The position numbers and the translations under genes are program-made. The notes below the pieces were generated by a model, which saw only the letters and a program-made list of their open reading frames with translations, searched no databases and had not been told where the DNA came from. This document shows positions 1 through 11,652 of a stretch of 64,000 nucleotides of DNA, one piece after another. Source of the stretch: Hoplostethus atlanticus (taxonomy: Eukaryota > Chordata > Actinopteri > Trachichthyiformes > Trachichthyidae); NCBI GenBank assembly GCA_034670405.1, contig JAXDDX010000010.1:5367001-5431000 (forward strand), in the 5' to 3' direction. Numbering within the stretch: position 1 is the stretch's first letter; every line of letters starts with the position of its first letter.

Positions 1-689
1 CGGCTTCCATTGTCTCGTGGCACGTGGCAACTCCTCCAAGTGAATCCCATATTCTCCTCCTTGCTGTTTGGATGTATGTTTCTGCCAGAGTCACCACAGG
101 TCCACACAGAGATAAGGCAATGTGAACAGATAGGCAAAACCCATTAGGACAGCCTCCCCCGGGAGAGTGGGCAGATTAGAGGAATGAAGAAAGAGTGGCG
201 TTGCTTCTAGCCTCATGCCAGGAACTTTTTTATCCTTAACTAAGAGTATAGTTTGTGTTTTCATGTTTGAAGGATTTCATTTCAAAACACTGTAGAAGCA
301 TTCTGGGGAAAATATCCCCTCCAAAATTCATCAGTCGATGTTTTAAAAAGACTCTCCACAAAAACAGATCTATTTTACATTGAAATAACAACAGCTAAAT
401 AGGATATATTATCGGTTTGTGTCTATCTGTGACCCTGTGTGTACATGTCTAGTTCTCCTGAAATTGCCTTTTCACTGATGTTCCTTGTATACATTTTGCT
501 GTGGGAGTGGCCAGCGGTGAGCTTTACAGATGCTGGTTACCTCCTAGATGATGTTTCAAAGTAGAAAGTTGTTGGGGTGGGAACCTGACCAGGTGAGGGG
601 GAGGAGGGCTAACAGGACTACACATCCTAGTTCAACGCAAAAAGTTGCAACTGTAGCTTTAAGTAGTAATCCTCAATTTCCTTGTTTTG

Positions 690-1000
690 GTGATTTTGGT
701 GACATCTTTGGTGCTGCTGTGTTTTTACGCTACACTTCCTTGGTTTTACTGTTGATGAAGTTTGAGTTTCTGTAGGTGGCGCTCTTTTCTTTGTCTGTTC
801 AGCCACGGTGGCTATCGCTGCTCATGCTAACTACCCAGTTCTTCTTCTGTTCATTACAAACAAACCGCTGTTGCTGCTGCTGAAAACATAAAACGCATCA
901 CTTCCTGTGTGCCAGAGGATTTTTTTTACAGGAAAGACCTACCAGACACCGGGTGTTTAGAACAGCACATGTAAAAACGTTCATGAACTGGCTATAGTAC
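690..1000 (+). repeat. Unnamed interspersed repeat, copy 1 of 4
   Basis: Shares blocks such as TTTGTCTGTTCAGCCA, CCCAGTTCTTCTTCT and CATCACTTCCTGTG, in the same order, with segments at 7195-7415, 26005-26280 and 55082-55340. The copies are diverged. The family was not recognised. Confidence 0.7.
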
Positions 1001-1189
1001 TTCCATTTGATCCGATTTTGTCCCACGTAACCCAATCCTAAAACACTTTTGTTGTTAGTTATGACTGAGTATAGACTTATACAACTGTCTGCACTGTAGG
1101 TGGAGAGCCAAACAACATAGTCATCCTGATACATCCTCTTGTTGTGCTAACTTGTAGTGAATGAAACAACAGTTAAATGAAATGATTCT

Positions 1190-1275
1190 TCATTCTGCTG
1201 GGGACCCTCTGGAGCAGCCTCGAGGTCCTGGAGGTCCCCGGACCCCACTTTGGGAAGAGAAGTGCTGCTTTAAGC
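1190..1275 (+). repeat. Fragment of a fish repeat ending in 'ccggaccccactttggga'
   Basis: A short segment around 1200-1260 resembles the 3' part of the segment at 45920-46235 (both read '..tcctgg..cccgcactttgagag' or close to it). Probably two remnants of one non-autonomous element. Weak case from sequence similarity alone. Confidence 0.3.
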
Positions 1276-1488
1276 CAGTAGGCGATGTACAAATTATTGA
1301 AGTAAAATTGATTTTAGTCAGCGACAATCTTGCAGAGAAAGGACAAAAGCTCAGTGGGAAGCACTGACTTGGCATGATGCGGGTAATTAAGTGTGAGGAT
1401 GTGTCTTCCATCCAACTGGGCCCTAAGAGATACAAAGAGTCACATTTTATACAGCGTGACAGCTTTCTGAGTCACACCGAGCACTGAC

Positions 1489-1516
1489 TGTGTGTGTGTG
1501 TGTGTGTGTGTGTGTG
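1489..1516. repeat. (TG)n microsatellite
   Basis: Fourteen uninterrupted TG dinucleotides. Confidence 0.95.
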
Positions 1517-2014
1517 GCAGGGGTCATATTTGTTTGGTGATCTGAGATGACATAAGATCACCCTAGGTGTTGAATTACATCATCTTTAGATTCCACTTCC
1601 TTATGGATGTTTATCTACCAAGAAGGATTTCACCCACACACAGGAAACAACGACGGAAGGATTGCGTCATCATGTGTACATTTGCTACGACATCTCTGTC
1701 AAGACCAGTCTATTTGAATGGAGGCTGGGATCAGCCGTGCACCAAGATGGCCAAAGGGGAAGGCATGCAAACTCCCCTGCTCTGACAGTCACATAGGGGC
1801 TACCAGTGGCTGAGCAGGGAAGGGTTCAGTGTCTTGGTCCAGGGTACTTCAGCAGGGCACATACTGGTTGCTGCAGTTATGGGATGGTCTTTATAACCAT
1901 GAGGACACCCCATACTGTATGTCCCTTTTACTATTAAAAACTGTTTGATAATCATATATAGATGATATAGATGAACCATGTTACATAATAAATAAAATAA
2001 AATACATGTTATGC

Positions 2015-2095
2015 CTTTTGTAAAGCCCTTTGTAAACTTTGTTTTTAGATGAATGCTTTACAAATAAGTTATTGTTATTATTATTATTTCATTAT
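2015..2095 (+). repeat. L2-type LINE 3' tail fragment
   Basis: 'aaagccctttgtaaa ... gctttacaaataagttattgttattatt' matches the usual 3' end of fish L2-type LINEs (a short conserved stem and then TTATTA repeats). No coding part is attached. Confidence 0.45.
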
Positions 2096-2174
2096 TTAAG
2101 CAAAAAAGAAATGATCACGACTGCAGTATATCTAAAATATATACAATAGACTGTGGTAATCATCAACATGTCAC

Positions 2175-2180
2175 TTTATT
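2175..2180 (-). terminator. Candidate polyadenylation signal of the synaptotagmin-like gene
   Basis: TTTATT on the plus strand reads AATAAA on the minus strand. It is the first canonical hexamer I found downstream of the stop codon at 3909, which would give a 3' UTR of about 1.75 kb that includes the 70-bp tandem repeat at 2750-3005. Confidence 0.4.
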
Positions 2181-2749
2181 TCAAATTCTCATTCTCATAT
2201 TTGTGAAATTGTTCCCTTTAAAAAGGCATACATATACAATTGAGACAATACATGACACCAGCAGGCGTTGAATTAGTCAATATATAAATAAAGTGACTTC
2301 CAGGGCACAATACACAACTGTAAAGAAAAACAATTTTATCATCAAGCATAATATGGAAGATAATTCAAGTTTTTTTTCCCAAAACGCAAAACATCATTTT
2401 GGTGATCTGAACTGTTACCTGAACTGTTACCCGACAAAACACAAATAATTACACCTTCTAAAAGTTGTCATTTTTACATACGTTAAGGACTCAAGATAGC
2501 TAACAACGCCAAATACTGAGCATTATGATCATACCTGCAATCATTTGTTTGAGTAGTCACATTTTTCAAATGGTAGATTTTGAAATGAAACTGTTTAATT
2601 GAGTACAATAACTTAACAACTTTTCTACTTAATTTCCTTTTCTAGTGTTATAAAGTATGTTACTGTCTGTAATGTTGGTAATCTACTGTGTGAATGTAAG
2701 TCTATTTAACTGTCAAACCAAATGCCTAAAATGAAAATGTAATATAAAT

Positions 2750-3005
2750 GCACAGTGGTTGTCACTGTAGAACTTCATGTATACATCCTGCATTAGTACT
2801 GTGTACAGTGGTAACCATGGTAACAGTCCAACTTCATATCTACATCCTGCATCTAGCCTGCATTAGTACTGTGTACAATGGTAACCATGGTAACAGTCCA
2901 CCTTCATGTATTTATCCTGCATCTATCCTGCATTGGTACTGTGTACAGTGGTAACCATGGTAACACTCCACTTTCATGTATTTATCCTGCATCTATCCTG
3001 CATCA
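2750..3005. repeat. 70-bp tandem repeat (about 3.5 units), each full unit with an RFX X-box-like palindrome
   Basis: Three near-identical units follow each other with exact 70-bp spacing, preceded by a partial unit. The motif GTAACCATGGTAAC begins at 2811, 2881 and 2951 and fits the RFX consensus GTNRCC-N(0-3)-RGYAAC. The partial first unit lacks it. The array lies downstream of the stop codon of the synaptotagmin-like gene, in its likely 3' UTR. Confidence 0.85.
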
Positions 3006-3908
3006 CCACAGCACAAATCTTCTTGAACATGATACAGTAGAGCCAGGTATATATATTTTTTTTTAAATGGAACAAAACAAAACTGCAGCAGTAATTCAGC
3101 AAGCATGCCACAAAACGTGACCCCATACTGTATGTGAGATGTTAGTGATCAGAGATGTTATGTGGACAAATACTGGAACAGTGACACACCACAGCCAACC
3201 ACAAGCAGAGGGGCACTGCTTAACATTGGACATTTTCAAAATCAAATTATACCCATCCTAGTCAGAGTGAATGTAGACTTTCTGCACAATACAAAACAGT
3301 ACCACAACATCATAGCACACGTTCATGCAACCAGAATGATGACAGTTTCACGGTCTTGAGATTTGAAGTCACTGTGGAATTTATCAAGTAGGCAATGCAG
3401 TGATGCACAGTACTGTCGATATGGAGAAAGCTGCCCTACAGCCCTCACACCTTCCTGCATACATCACCGGCTCAGCGCTAAGGAAGGTTCCCAGTGCTCG
3501 GTCCTGTTTCCTCCAAAGCCCTGTAGACGCACATGGGCCATCTGGCATGGAGCAGCTACAACTCTAGCGATGCTGCCAGTCTCTCATTATGCCTGTTAGC
3601 ATTACGAGGTAATTAATTCTCACCATTTTACAATCTGTTGACAGCAGACACAGACAAATATCACAGTCAACATAGCTAACAATATGACAGCCCACCAAAA
3701 ATCCACAATAGCTATTTAGATATAGGTCACAGACGATCTAAAAATACATAGTTTGGAAGGGAAACTATACAAGCAGGGGAAGAGTGTGTACCCCGCTAGA
3801 ATGTTATTCCCGCCTAGCCCTGCCTCACTGTGTTCATCTGTGCTGTCTGACCGGGACGCTCCCTGGGAGGAGGGACGCTGAACCAGTCCCACAGTCTGTC
3901 AATCAGTC

Positions 3909-6900
3909 CTACAGTGCATCTGATTGGATGGTGTGCCAGCGAGCCGTCTCCACCTGCCCCCGACTGCACATTTCCTTCCAGTGTCCTTGTCCCGCCTCTG
4001 GAGCCTCGCTGCCAATCAACACACGACCCAGAACACTGCTCTTAGTGTAGAGACGACCCTGTAGATGCAAAGAGATCATTGGATTAGAAATCAGAAGAAT
4101 AAAAGTCTATGGTTACTGTTGTAGTTTCAATGTGATTTTTAAAGTAAATATCCACCCTTGGATACTCTTACGCTGCAAGATATCATCAATCTGATGTTCA
4201 GTGCATTCCAGGAGTTATTTTGTGATTTAAGTGTTGTAATTTGCTTTTTTGTTGTATCCACTTTCCCTCAAACTGCCTCGTCTACTTCTACTTCAATTAG
4301 TGATGTCCTACATTTCCCAAAATGCCTTTCGTCAGCCTTTGGTTTTATTTGTAGGAGGAGAGACCAATAACAATAGCGATAGTAAGAGCAAGAGTACAAG
4401 AGTTTACAGTGAAGAAAAAGTCACACCCCTTACTTAAAACAAAACATTATCCACTGAGCACTATACGTCTTTTCAACAAGACTTTTCAACTAAAACAACT
4501 AGATGCTATAAACAATTTAGGTATCTTTTAAACTTCTAATCAATGTAACAATGCTCAGTGGGTCAGCTGGTTTGTTACCAATAACTCAGCACTTTAACTT
4601 ATTTAGCCAGTATGTATGTGATGTTCAGATTATGACAAATGACAGCTGGAAATCACACTGACTCAAATATTAGCGTAGGCATTAAGTAACTAAATGTTCA
4701 AGTAGCCATTTGATCTAGTTCTATTCTATTCTATTCTATTTTATTTTAATTCCAAATTCCCTACACATTAAGAGGCATTTTGCATTATGCCAGGCCATCA
4801 CTGTCAGCAAGAACTTCTTCTAAATTGACCTGCCTGATGAAATTATGGTTCATACAATAAAATAAAATAAAGAATTCATTCATTAATTAATGGTTCAGTT
4901 GCTTCGTTTGAAACTGCACTGGTCACTCGATGCTCCTTGGAGCTCCTACCTGCATGACAATAAACTCGAGGACCAATGGCAGCTGAGTGATGTCACCAGT
5001 GGGCAGGTCAAACAGGAAGGGGGCGTTCCAGACGGGGTTTGGACCACCGGCCCCTTTGGTCTCCTTGGTACCGATCACCTTCCCACCCTGACGCATGTTG
5101 ATGACAACATAGTGGTCTGTGGGGAAAAATACATCCGTAGTCACATCCTCAATCATGATTATATCAATGTTACACTGTACTGCAAAAAATGTGAGGCTAA
5201 ATCAATCATTTACAGTTTTTCTCAGTCGCTTTGGTCGCTTTCTCAGATCAGAATTGAAATTCTCAAAACTACTTGTTCAACCTCCACATCATCTAGTCAC
5301 TTGTGCACATCATAAAAGTAATTTCTCATTCTTTTGAACAAACTGCAAATGATTTGGCACATTCATGCAAATGATTATGTCCAACTGTCTGCTGTTTCCT
5401 ACATTATCAATAGTTTATGTCATGTTGATCAAAATGTATTATATTGGTTCTCTGTTGAATCATCTCACCCCCCAAAACATCTAGGCACTAGTTCATTGCT
5501 TATGTCATTACATGCAAAATGGTTGAACCAGTTGTCATAATCTGTCAAGCATATCAAGCATGTCAACCATTTCTATTAGACTTTTTTTGTAAATGTGTTC
5601 TGAATTGATGAATCTTGACTTTCACTCCAGTTTTTCTCAGTTGCTTTGGCTCAATTCTCCAATGACAGTTGAAGTCGTCAAAACAATATGTGAAATTCTT
5701 CACAACATTTTGTTACCTGTGCACAACAGAAAGAGCATTTCTCTTTGTTACCATCTGCAAATGTTTTAGCACATTTAGGCAAATGACAATTATGACTGAC
5801 AATTTGAACAATTATTGGTTGTATATGTCTTTTGAAATTGATACATGCCATACAAAAAAAGTGCAGCCTTGTGCATTTTCAATCATTGTCATCAAACCCT
5901 TCACCATAGTTTCCATCAGAGTAACTGTTATATTGACAACATGGCTAAGCATTTTGACTATCTTGTTTGTACTCAATGACACAAGGACTTGTCATTCTGG
6001 TGGCACTGACATGTTCATTGACGTAAAGATTTACTTTTGAGAGATGAACTAAGGATTTTGAGCAAGTTACGGGCTTTTGCAGGTAATCCATTGTGTGGTG
6101 CTGTTTGTACCGATTGTTTCGAGAAATGCTTTTACTGTTTTGCAAATCTTAAGGATGATTCGAGAAATGTACTAAAGCGACTGAGAAAAACTGTAACATC
6201 ATCTGAAATTAACACCCCATTTAGCTATTGCTCTCCTTTACATCACCAGACTCTCCTCTTGCAATATCTCCTCTTTCGTATGTGTCATCACTAGAAAAAA
6301 TATCATTTTCGCTGTAAATCCTTTTTAGCATGCCAGTTGGATTTACAACACTAAAATTAGAAAGCAATATGCCATTGTCAAAAACCATGTATCTGCAAAA
6401 AACGCCTTTTGTGTACATTTTTCAGGAATGAAGAAAATAATCCATATTTTCTAATTATATAATGGGATTTCAACAGGATTCAAGGGCCCAGAATTCATGA
6501 AACTCACTCAACACACAACAATTTTCAGCTCAAGTATGAAGGGAGAAAACATCAAACTGGCAGTTATGTGGGTTTTCGTTGATCGCAGCACATAAATGTT
6601 TTGTTTTTTTTAGATCTCCTGCTTTCTGGCTCCTAACCAGCATCATCAAAGCAGAGCTATAATTCAGGTGTGGTGAGATGTGATACAGAGAAGAGGGGAA
6701 ATGACACCCGGCCGATCAGTTTCTAATCTGGTTACACTACAACCTGATCGGGGAGCCGCTCTCCGTCTGACCGTGGCTGAGAGAGTGGAGGAGATTGGAG
6801 ATTGAGTGGTTTACACTTCAGTGAGTGTGTTTACATGCACACATACACATATTCTGCATAGCAGCTCATAACTATACTCTTTGTAGAGCTGTAGGTATTA

Positions 6901-9900
6901 CGTAAAAAGTTTAAAGAAAATGCCATAAACTAAAATTACCAAAACAAAAATACCAGCAGCTACATATAATAACGAGGAGACAACACTACTACAGCATAAT
7001 GACACCAATAACACGTTTCAGTGAAATGCAGGTTTATAAAACAATTTTTTCAGTTATGCTGGGATAACCTGTTTATATGAATGTTCCTATCCTGTTCATG
7101 AATACCCCCTGTATGCACGACTACCTTGGAAGAGCAACATAGAGATAATCTCTACAATAATGACCAACTGAGGTTTTTAATATCTACAAGATTGTATTTT
7201 GTCTCCATCTTTGGTGCTCAGTGCTCATGGCTGTGGTGTTTCTTCACTGTGCTTTGAGTGTCTGTAGGTGGCACTCTTTTCTTTGTCTGTTCAGCCATGG
7301 TGGCTATGGCTGCTCATTCTACCTACCCAGTTCCTCTTCTATTTATTCCAAACAAACTACTGAAAAACACATCACTTCCTGTGCGCCATATATGGTGATA
7401 TAGAGTAGCGTAATGGATATTTATCTAAATGAAAATGTGATGGATTTTTACTTTAAAGCCCATATTGTTTTTCAAGTCTGCAGGAGGCAATCCTGCCCAT
7501 CTTCATTGCCTTAGAAAGTTGCCCAGTTGTCCTCTGCTTGAGTACAGACATGTTTGAGAGGTCAGTAGATAATACTGACTGCATGACTCAGTATCTAATT
7601 CTGGCATATCCCAGATATAGTGAGCCGAAGTTGACGTCACTTCTGCCTGCCTCTGGTTCACTTCTTCCTTTTGTATTAGGTTACTTAGATTAGATTACTT
7701 GATAAAAGGAAACTACTACTAACTGTTCAGTTCTGATTCTGAAATATGTCATACAATGAGGTTATATTTATTCACAGACTGATTTACAAGTACACACTTT
7801 TGCACGCAATTTCTTTTCAACAAACATGACTTGGTTAACTTGGTTAACTAGCTCCCTATGCCCCCACTGTACAGATGCACATGTTTTGAAACTGAGTTTG
7901 GGCTTTTAGAGGGATAGGACAAAAGAGTGTTGTGCCTTTTTAATGAGAGTGACGTTGTTTACCTCTGCTTAAAATAGGTCAATAACAACTTTATCAGTAA
8001 AAGTTGCAGTAAAACTAAGGCCAGTGTGAGAAAGGGTTCAATTCAATCAATGAAGGAAGCAGACTTTCTCAAATTTTCTCTATTAATAATATAACTGCTA
8101 ATAAAGTCTTTATAATTATAATATGAATTACAGTTTTAACATTTTCAACTGAGTGAACTGATCCCAAAGCTGGTGTGTGGCGTTCAGGGGCCGCATCCTT
8201 ACCTGGAGCCCCTGGCATCCGCGTTAGCTTGGCCAGATTCTCGGCCTTCCGGACCATCACCTTGATCCGCTGGGCCAGTATCTGGTACTGCAGCAGGATG
8301 AACAGTTGGCCCAAAGCCCGGGGAGCACAGACCGAGCTCTTCCTATTACCCAGCGTCTCCTGAGAACTCAGACTCTGAGGGAGGGAAGGAGGAGAAAATG
8401 GATAAAAATGACAGGGGTGAAAGAGAGAGATTTAGGCAAGAGGAAAGAAAATGTCTTCTTTCACAAAGCAGATGTTTCCTGCATCCTGGGAACGCTGGGC
8501 ATGAAATGAAACTGAGGGTAGAAGAAGAAAAGGCAGATTCATGCTATTAAACCACTTGAAGCACATCGTTCATTAAGATCTCTCCTTCTATAGCAACCCC
8601 CCAGAGACTTCCTGTGGTCCTGTGTAGCTAACACTTCCAGGGTTGGCAGTTCATCTCCCTGTGCAGGTCAATGGGTAAAATAAAGTCCACTCAATTCCGG
8701 CATTTTGAGTCTCCATGAATAAGGTGCTTTTTGATGCTAATTTGAACATTGACAAACAGGTTAAAGGAGTTGTTCAATCGTGTTTCTTTCAACTGAGAGA
8801 TATTTCCAAAATTGAGCAGTTTTCATCCTTTAGTTATCTGGAGAAAGTCATCCGCCCTTTTATCTCCTCTCTCTCAGACTACTGCAGCTCTCTGTAGTCC
8901 TTCCTCAGTCAAACATCTCTCTCTCGTTCGCAACTTGAACAAAAAGACAAGATTACATCACCCTGATTTTAACATCTTTACATTGGTTATGTTAGTGTCT
9001 AAATTGATTTTAAGATTTTACTTTTAACATGGGTCTAGCACCAAGCTATATCACAGCCCTTTCAGCCCCATATGAGCCAGGTGCAGTTTTCTATTGGCTG
9101 TTCCAAAGTCTAGATTAAAAACAAGAGGCGATCAGACCTTTGCCATAAGGACTCAATCATTTAAATCATTTTAATATGACCTTTCATGATTTTGTGTGTT
9201 TTTCTAATCCTTTGTAACTGTGTTTTCAAAAGTGCTATAAAAAGATTATTATCATCATCATAGCTGCCAGGATTAGAGGTTTGACCCGTTCTAAAACCGT
9301 ATGTACTCGGGCACTTTGGATAAAAGCGAATCACTATCAACACAATAGCATGATAGTAATTTCCATGTCACGTCAAATCTCATTAGCTGCTGTTGTTTGG
9401 GGCCCCGTGAGTCACAGTCTGCTGACAACTAGCCGAGCGTTAGCCCGCCAGGGTCTTCCTGAGGCCAGGGCAGCAGAGTGTGAAGGGGATTTCACCCAAC
9501 AAGTGCGTTTCGGTTCACCGCCCCTGTCTGTCACTAGCACTTCACCTCAGAGACCCTCACTCACACTGACACTGGCTTTAACAGGAGAAATATTATATAT
9601 CTACGTTATATATCTTAATATAATACTATATATTAAATTATATATCTGCAAACACACACTGCCAGACTCATTCTCAAAGCTTTTTAGTAGAAATGTGGAT
9701 ACATTATTTCTATACGGAAGGGACAGGAGAATTATTTTAATATTTTAGCATTACCCAATACTTCTTCTGCTACTGCTAATACTACTACTACTACTACTAC
9801 TGCTACTACTGCTACTGCCATTTGTTTTTGTGACACCCAAAAACAAAGTGATGTGTACTTCCAACCATCAATTGGTAAATTTGACTGCAAAGAATGATTT

Positions 9901-11567
9901 TTATTTTCTCTATTATATTGATTTCATTGACTATTGGAGGAAGCCTTGAGGTTGCAATTAATGATTATTTCACAAGAAAAAGGCCATTTATCACAAGTAC
10001 TAAAGACATGAAAATAAATGTGTTTATTAGAAATATTTTCTTTCTCATTCCAAAGATCCTGTAACCCAACAGAATCATCTCATGGAATTCAGATAGGAAT
10101 TCAGATTTTCCGCTATTTACAGTGTATACATATACGATCGGGGATGTTCAATGTAGATATTATCAAAATTGGATTTTGTTTGAGTGGCTAGATTTAAAAT
10201 TATTGCATTTTTAAAAACTTTTTTTTTTACAGGAAGTTACAGACTATCTCCAGTCACATCACATCTGGAGTCTTGATGGGCTCCCCTCGCTAAACAATTA
10301 CTGAAATGTTTAGGAAGAATAGAATTTAGGAAGAATAGAAGTAAAGGCATGTATCAAACTATTCTCTACTCAGTGGTGTTACGTCACACTGGCTGTTATT
10401 TTTAGGACAAGACTCTGTAGAAGGCTGTTGTTTGGTAATTCAGTTCACCGTGAATGTTATGTTACATAACAACTTAACTGACTGAGTGAGTCAGCCAGCA
10501 ATCTCTTTATTTTTACTTTATTTTAACCTTTATTTATCCAGGGAAGATTGATTCAGCACAGCTCTTTATCTGCTACAGTAGTCCCTGAGGAAGGGAAGCA
10601 TGTTTCTCATTAAACTTGCGCTCCCAGATTTTCCCAGCCAGTCCGGATTCAAACTGGCATCTTTTCCGGACACAGGTCCACTTCTCTAACGTCCTTCAAA
10701 CATCCATTTTGAAAAATAATTGTGATCTAAAATCCATTAGTCAATATTTCAGAAATAAATATGCTTTCATTCTTGTTCGCAAATGTCTTAGATTGGAGAG
10801 TAACTCCAAGAGTGTCCTGCTTTTACTGTATGCCAGCAATCATTTTCTACGAGGGAGAGACAGTTTTTTCTCTATTATTATCAGTAGTCAACAGTAGAAG
10901 ACTGTGGTTGTAGCGGGTCTAGTCTAACTGTATTAATGTGAAGCAGGGCAGTGCTGATATAGAGCGTGCATGCTCAGCAAAATCCTTCCCTGGATAAGTA
11001 ATGGTAAAAAAACAACACATAATGCAGGACACACCGCTGAATGCTGATCCGCGTGACAATGAGATGACTAACTCTGCAATTCAAGCCATTTCAATCTGCT
11101 CTTTTGGTGCTAAAATGTCCCGCAGTATGACACCACTCTCAAATTGCTGCCACGTCATGCCTCCCATTCCCATACAATGCCACAATAAGTGCTGTAATGC
11201 AGATGGATGGCACCAATGCAGAGGGTTCCTACTGATCTTATGACATTACCACTAGCCCGCAGTCTCCTTATACCATCACCCCTTTATAAACCTTCATTTT
11301 TCTGAGCACCCATGCTCTTTTACAGCAGCCTCCTGCTTCACACTCATACAGTTACACAAATTCACACCTGGCAGCTGCTGTGAGGGCATTGGGGGGGGAT
11401 TACTCGTTCACTTTCCCCTCTCAGATTTTCTGAGCTGGTCCGGGGACTCAAACCAGCCACCTTCCAGTCATAAGTCTCTAACAATTTAACACAAGCACGG
11501 GGCAGGGAGGTGCATTGTGCTGGGGGGGAACAGACCTTGTTATATACTATGACTATACTGTATATAC

Positions 11568-11652
<85 letters not shown>

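Noticed and set aside
9281-9748. Plus-strand open frame of 155 codons
   Set aside because: No protein-like pattern, and the end is encoded by an AT repeat block. It lies in an intron.
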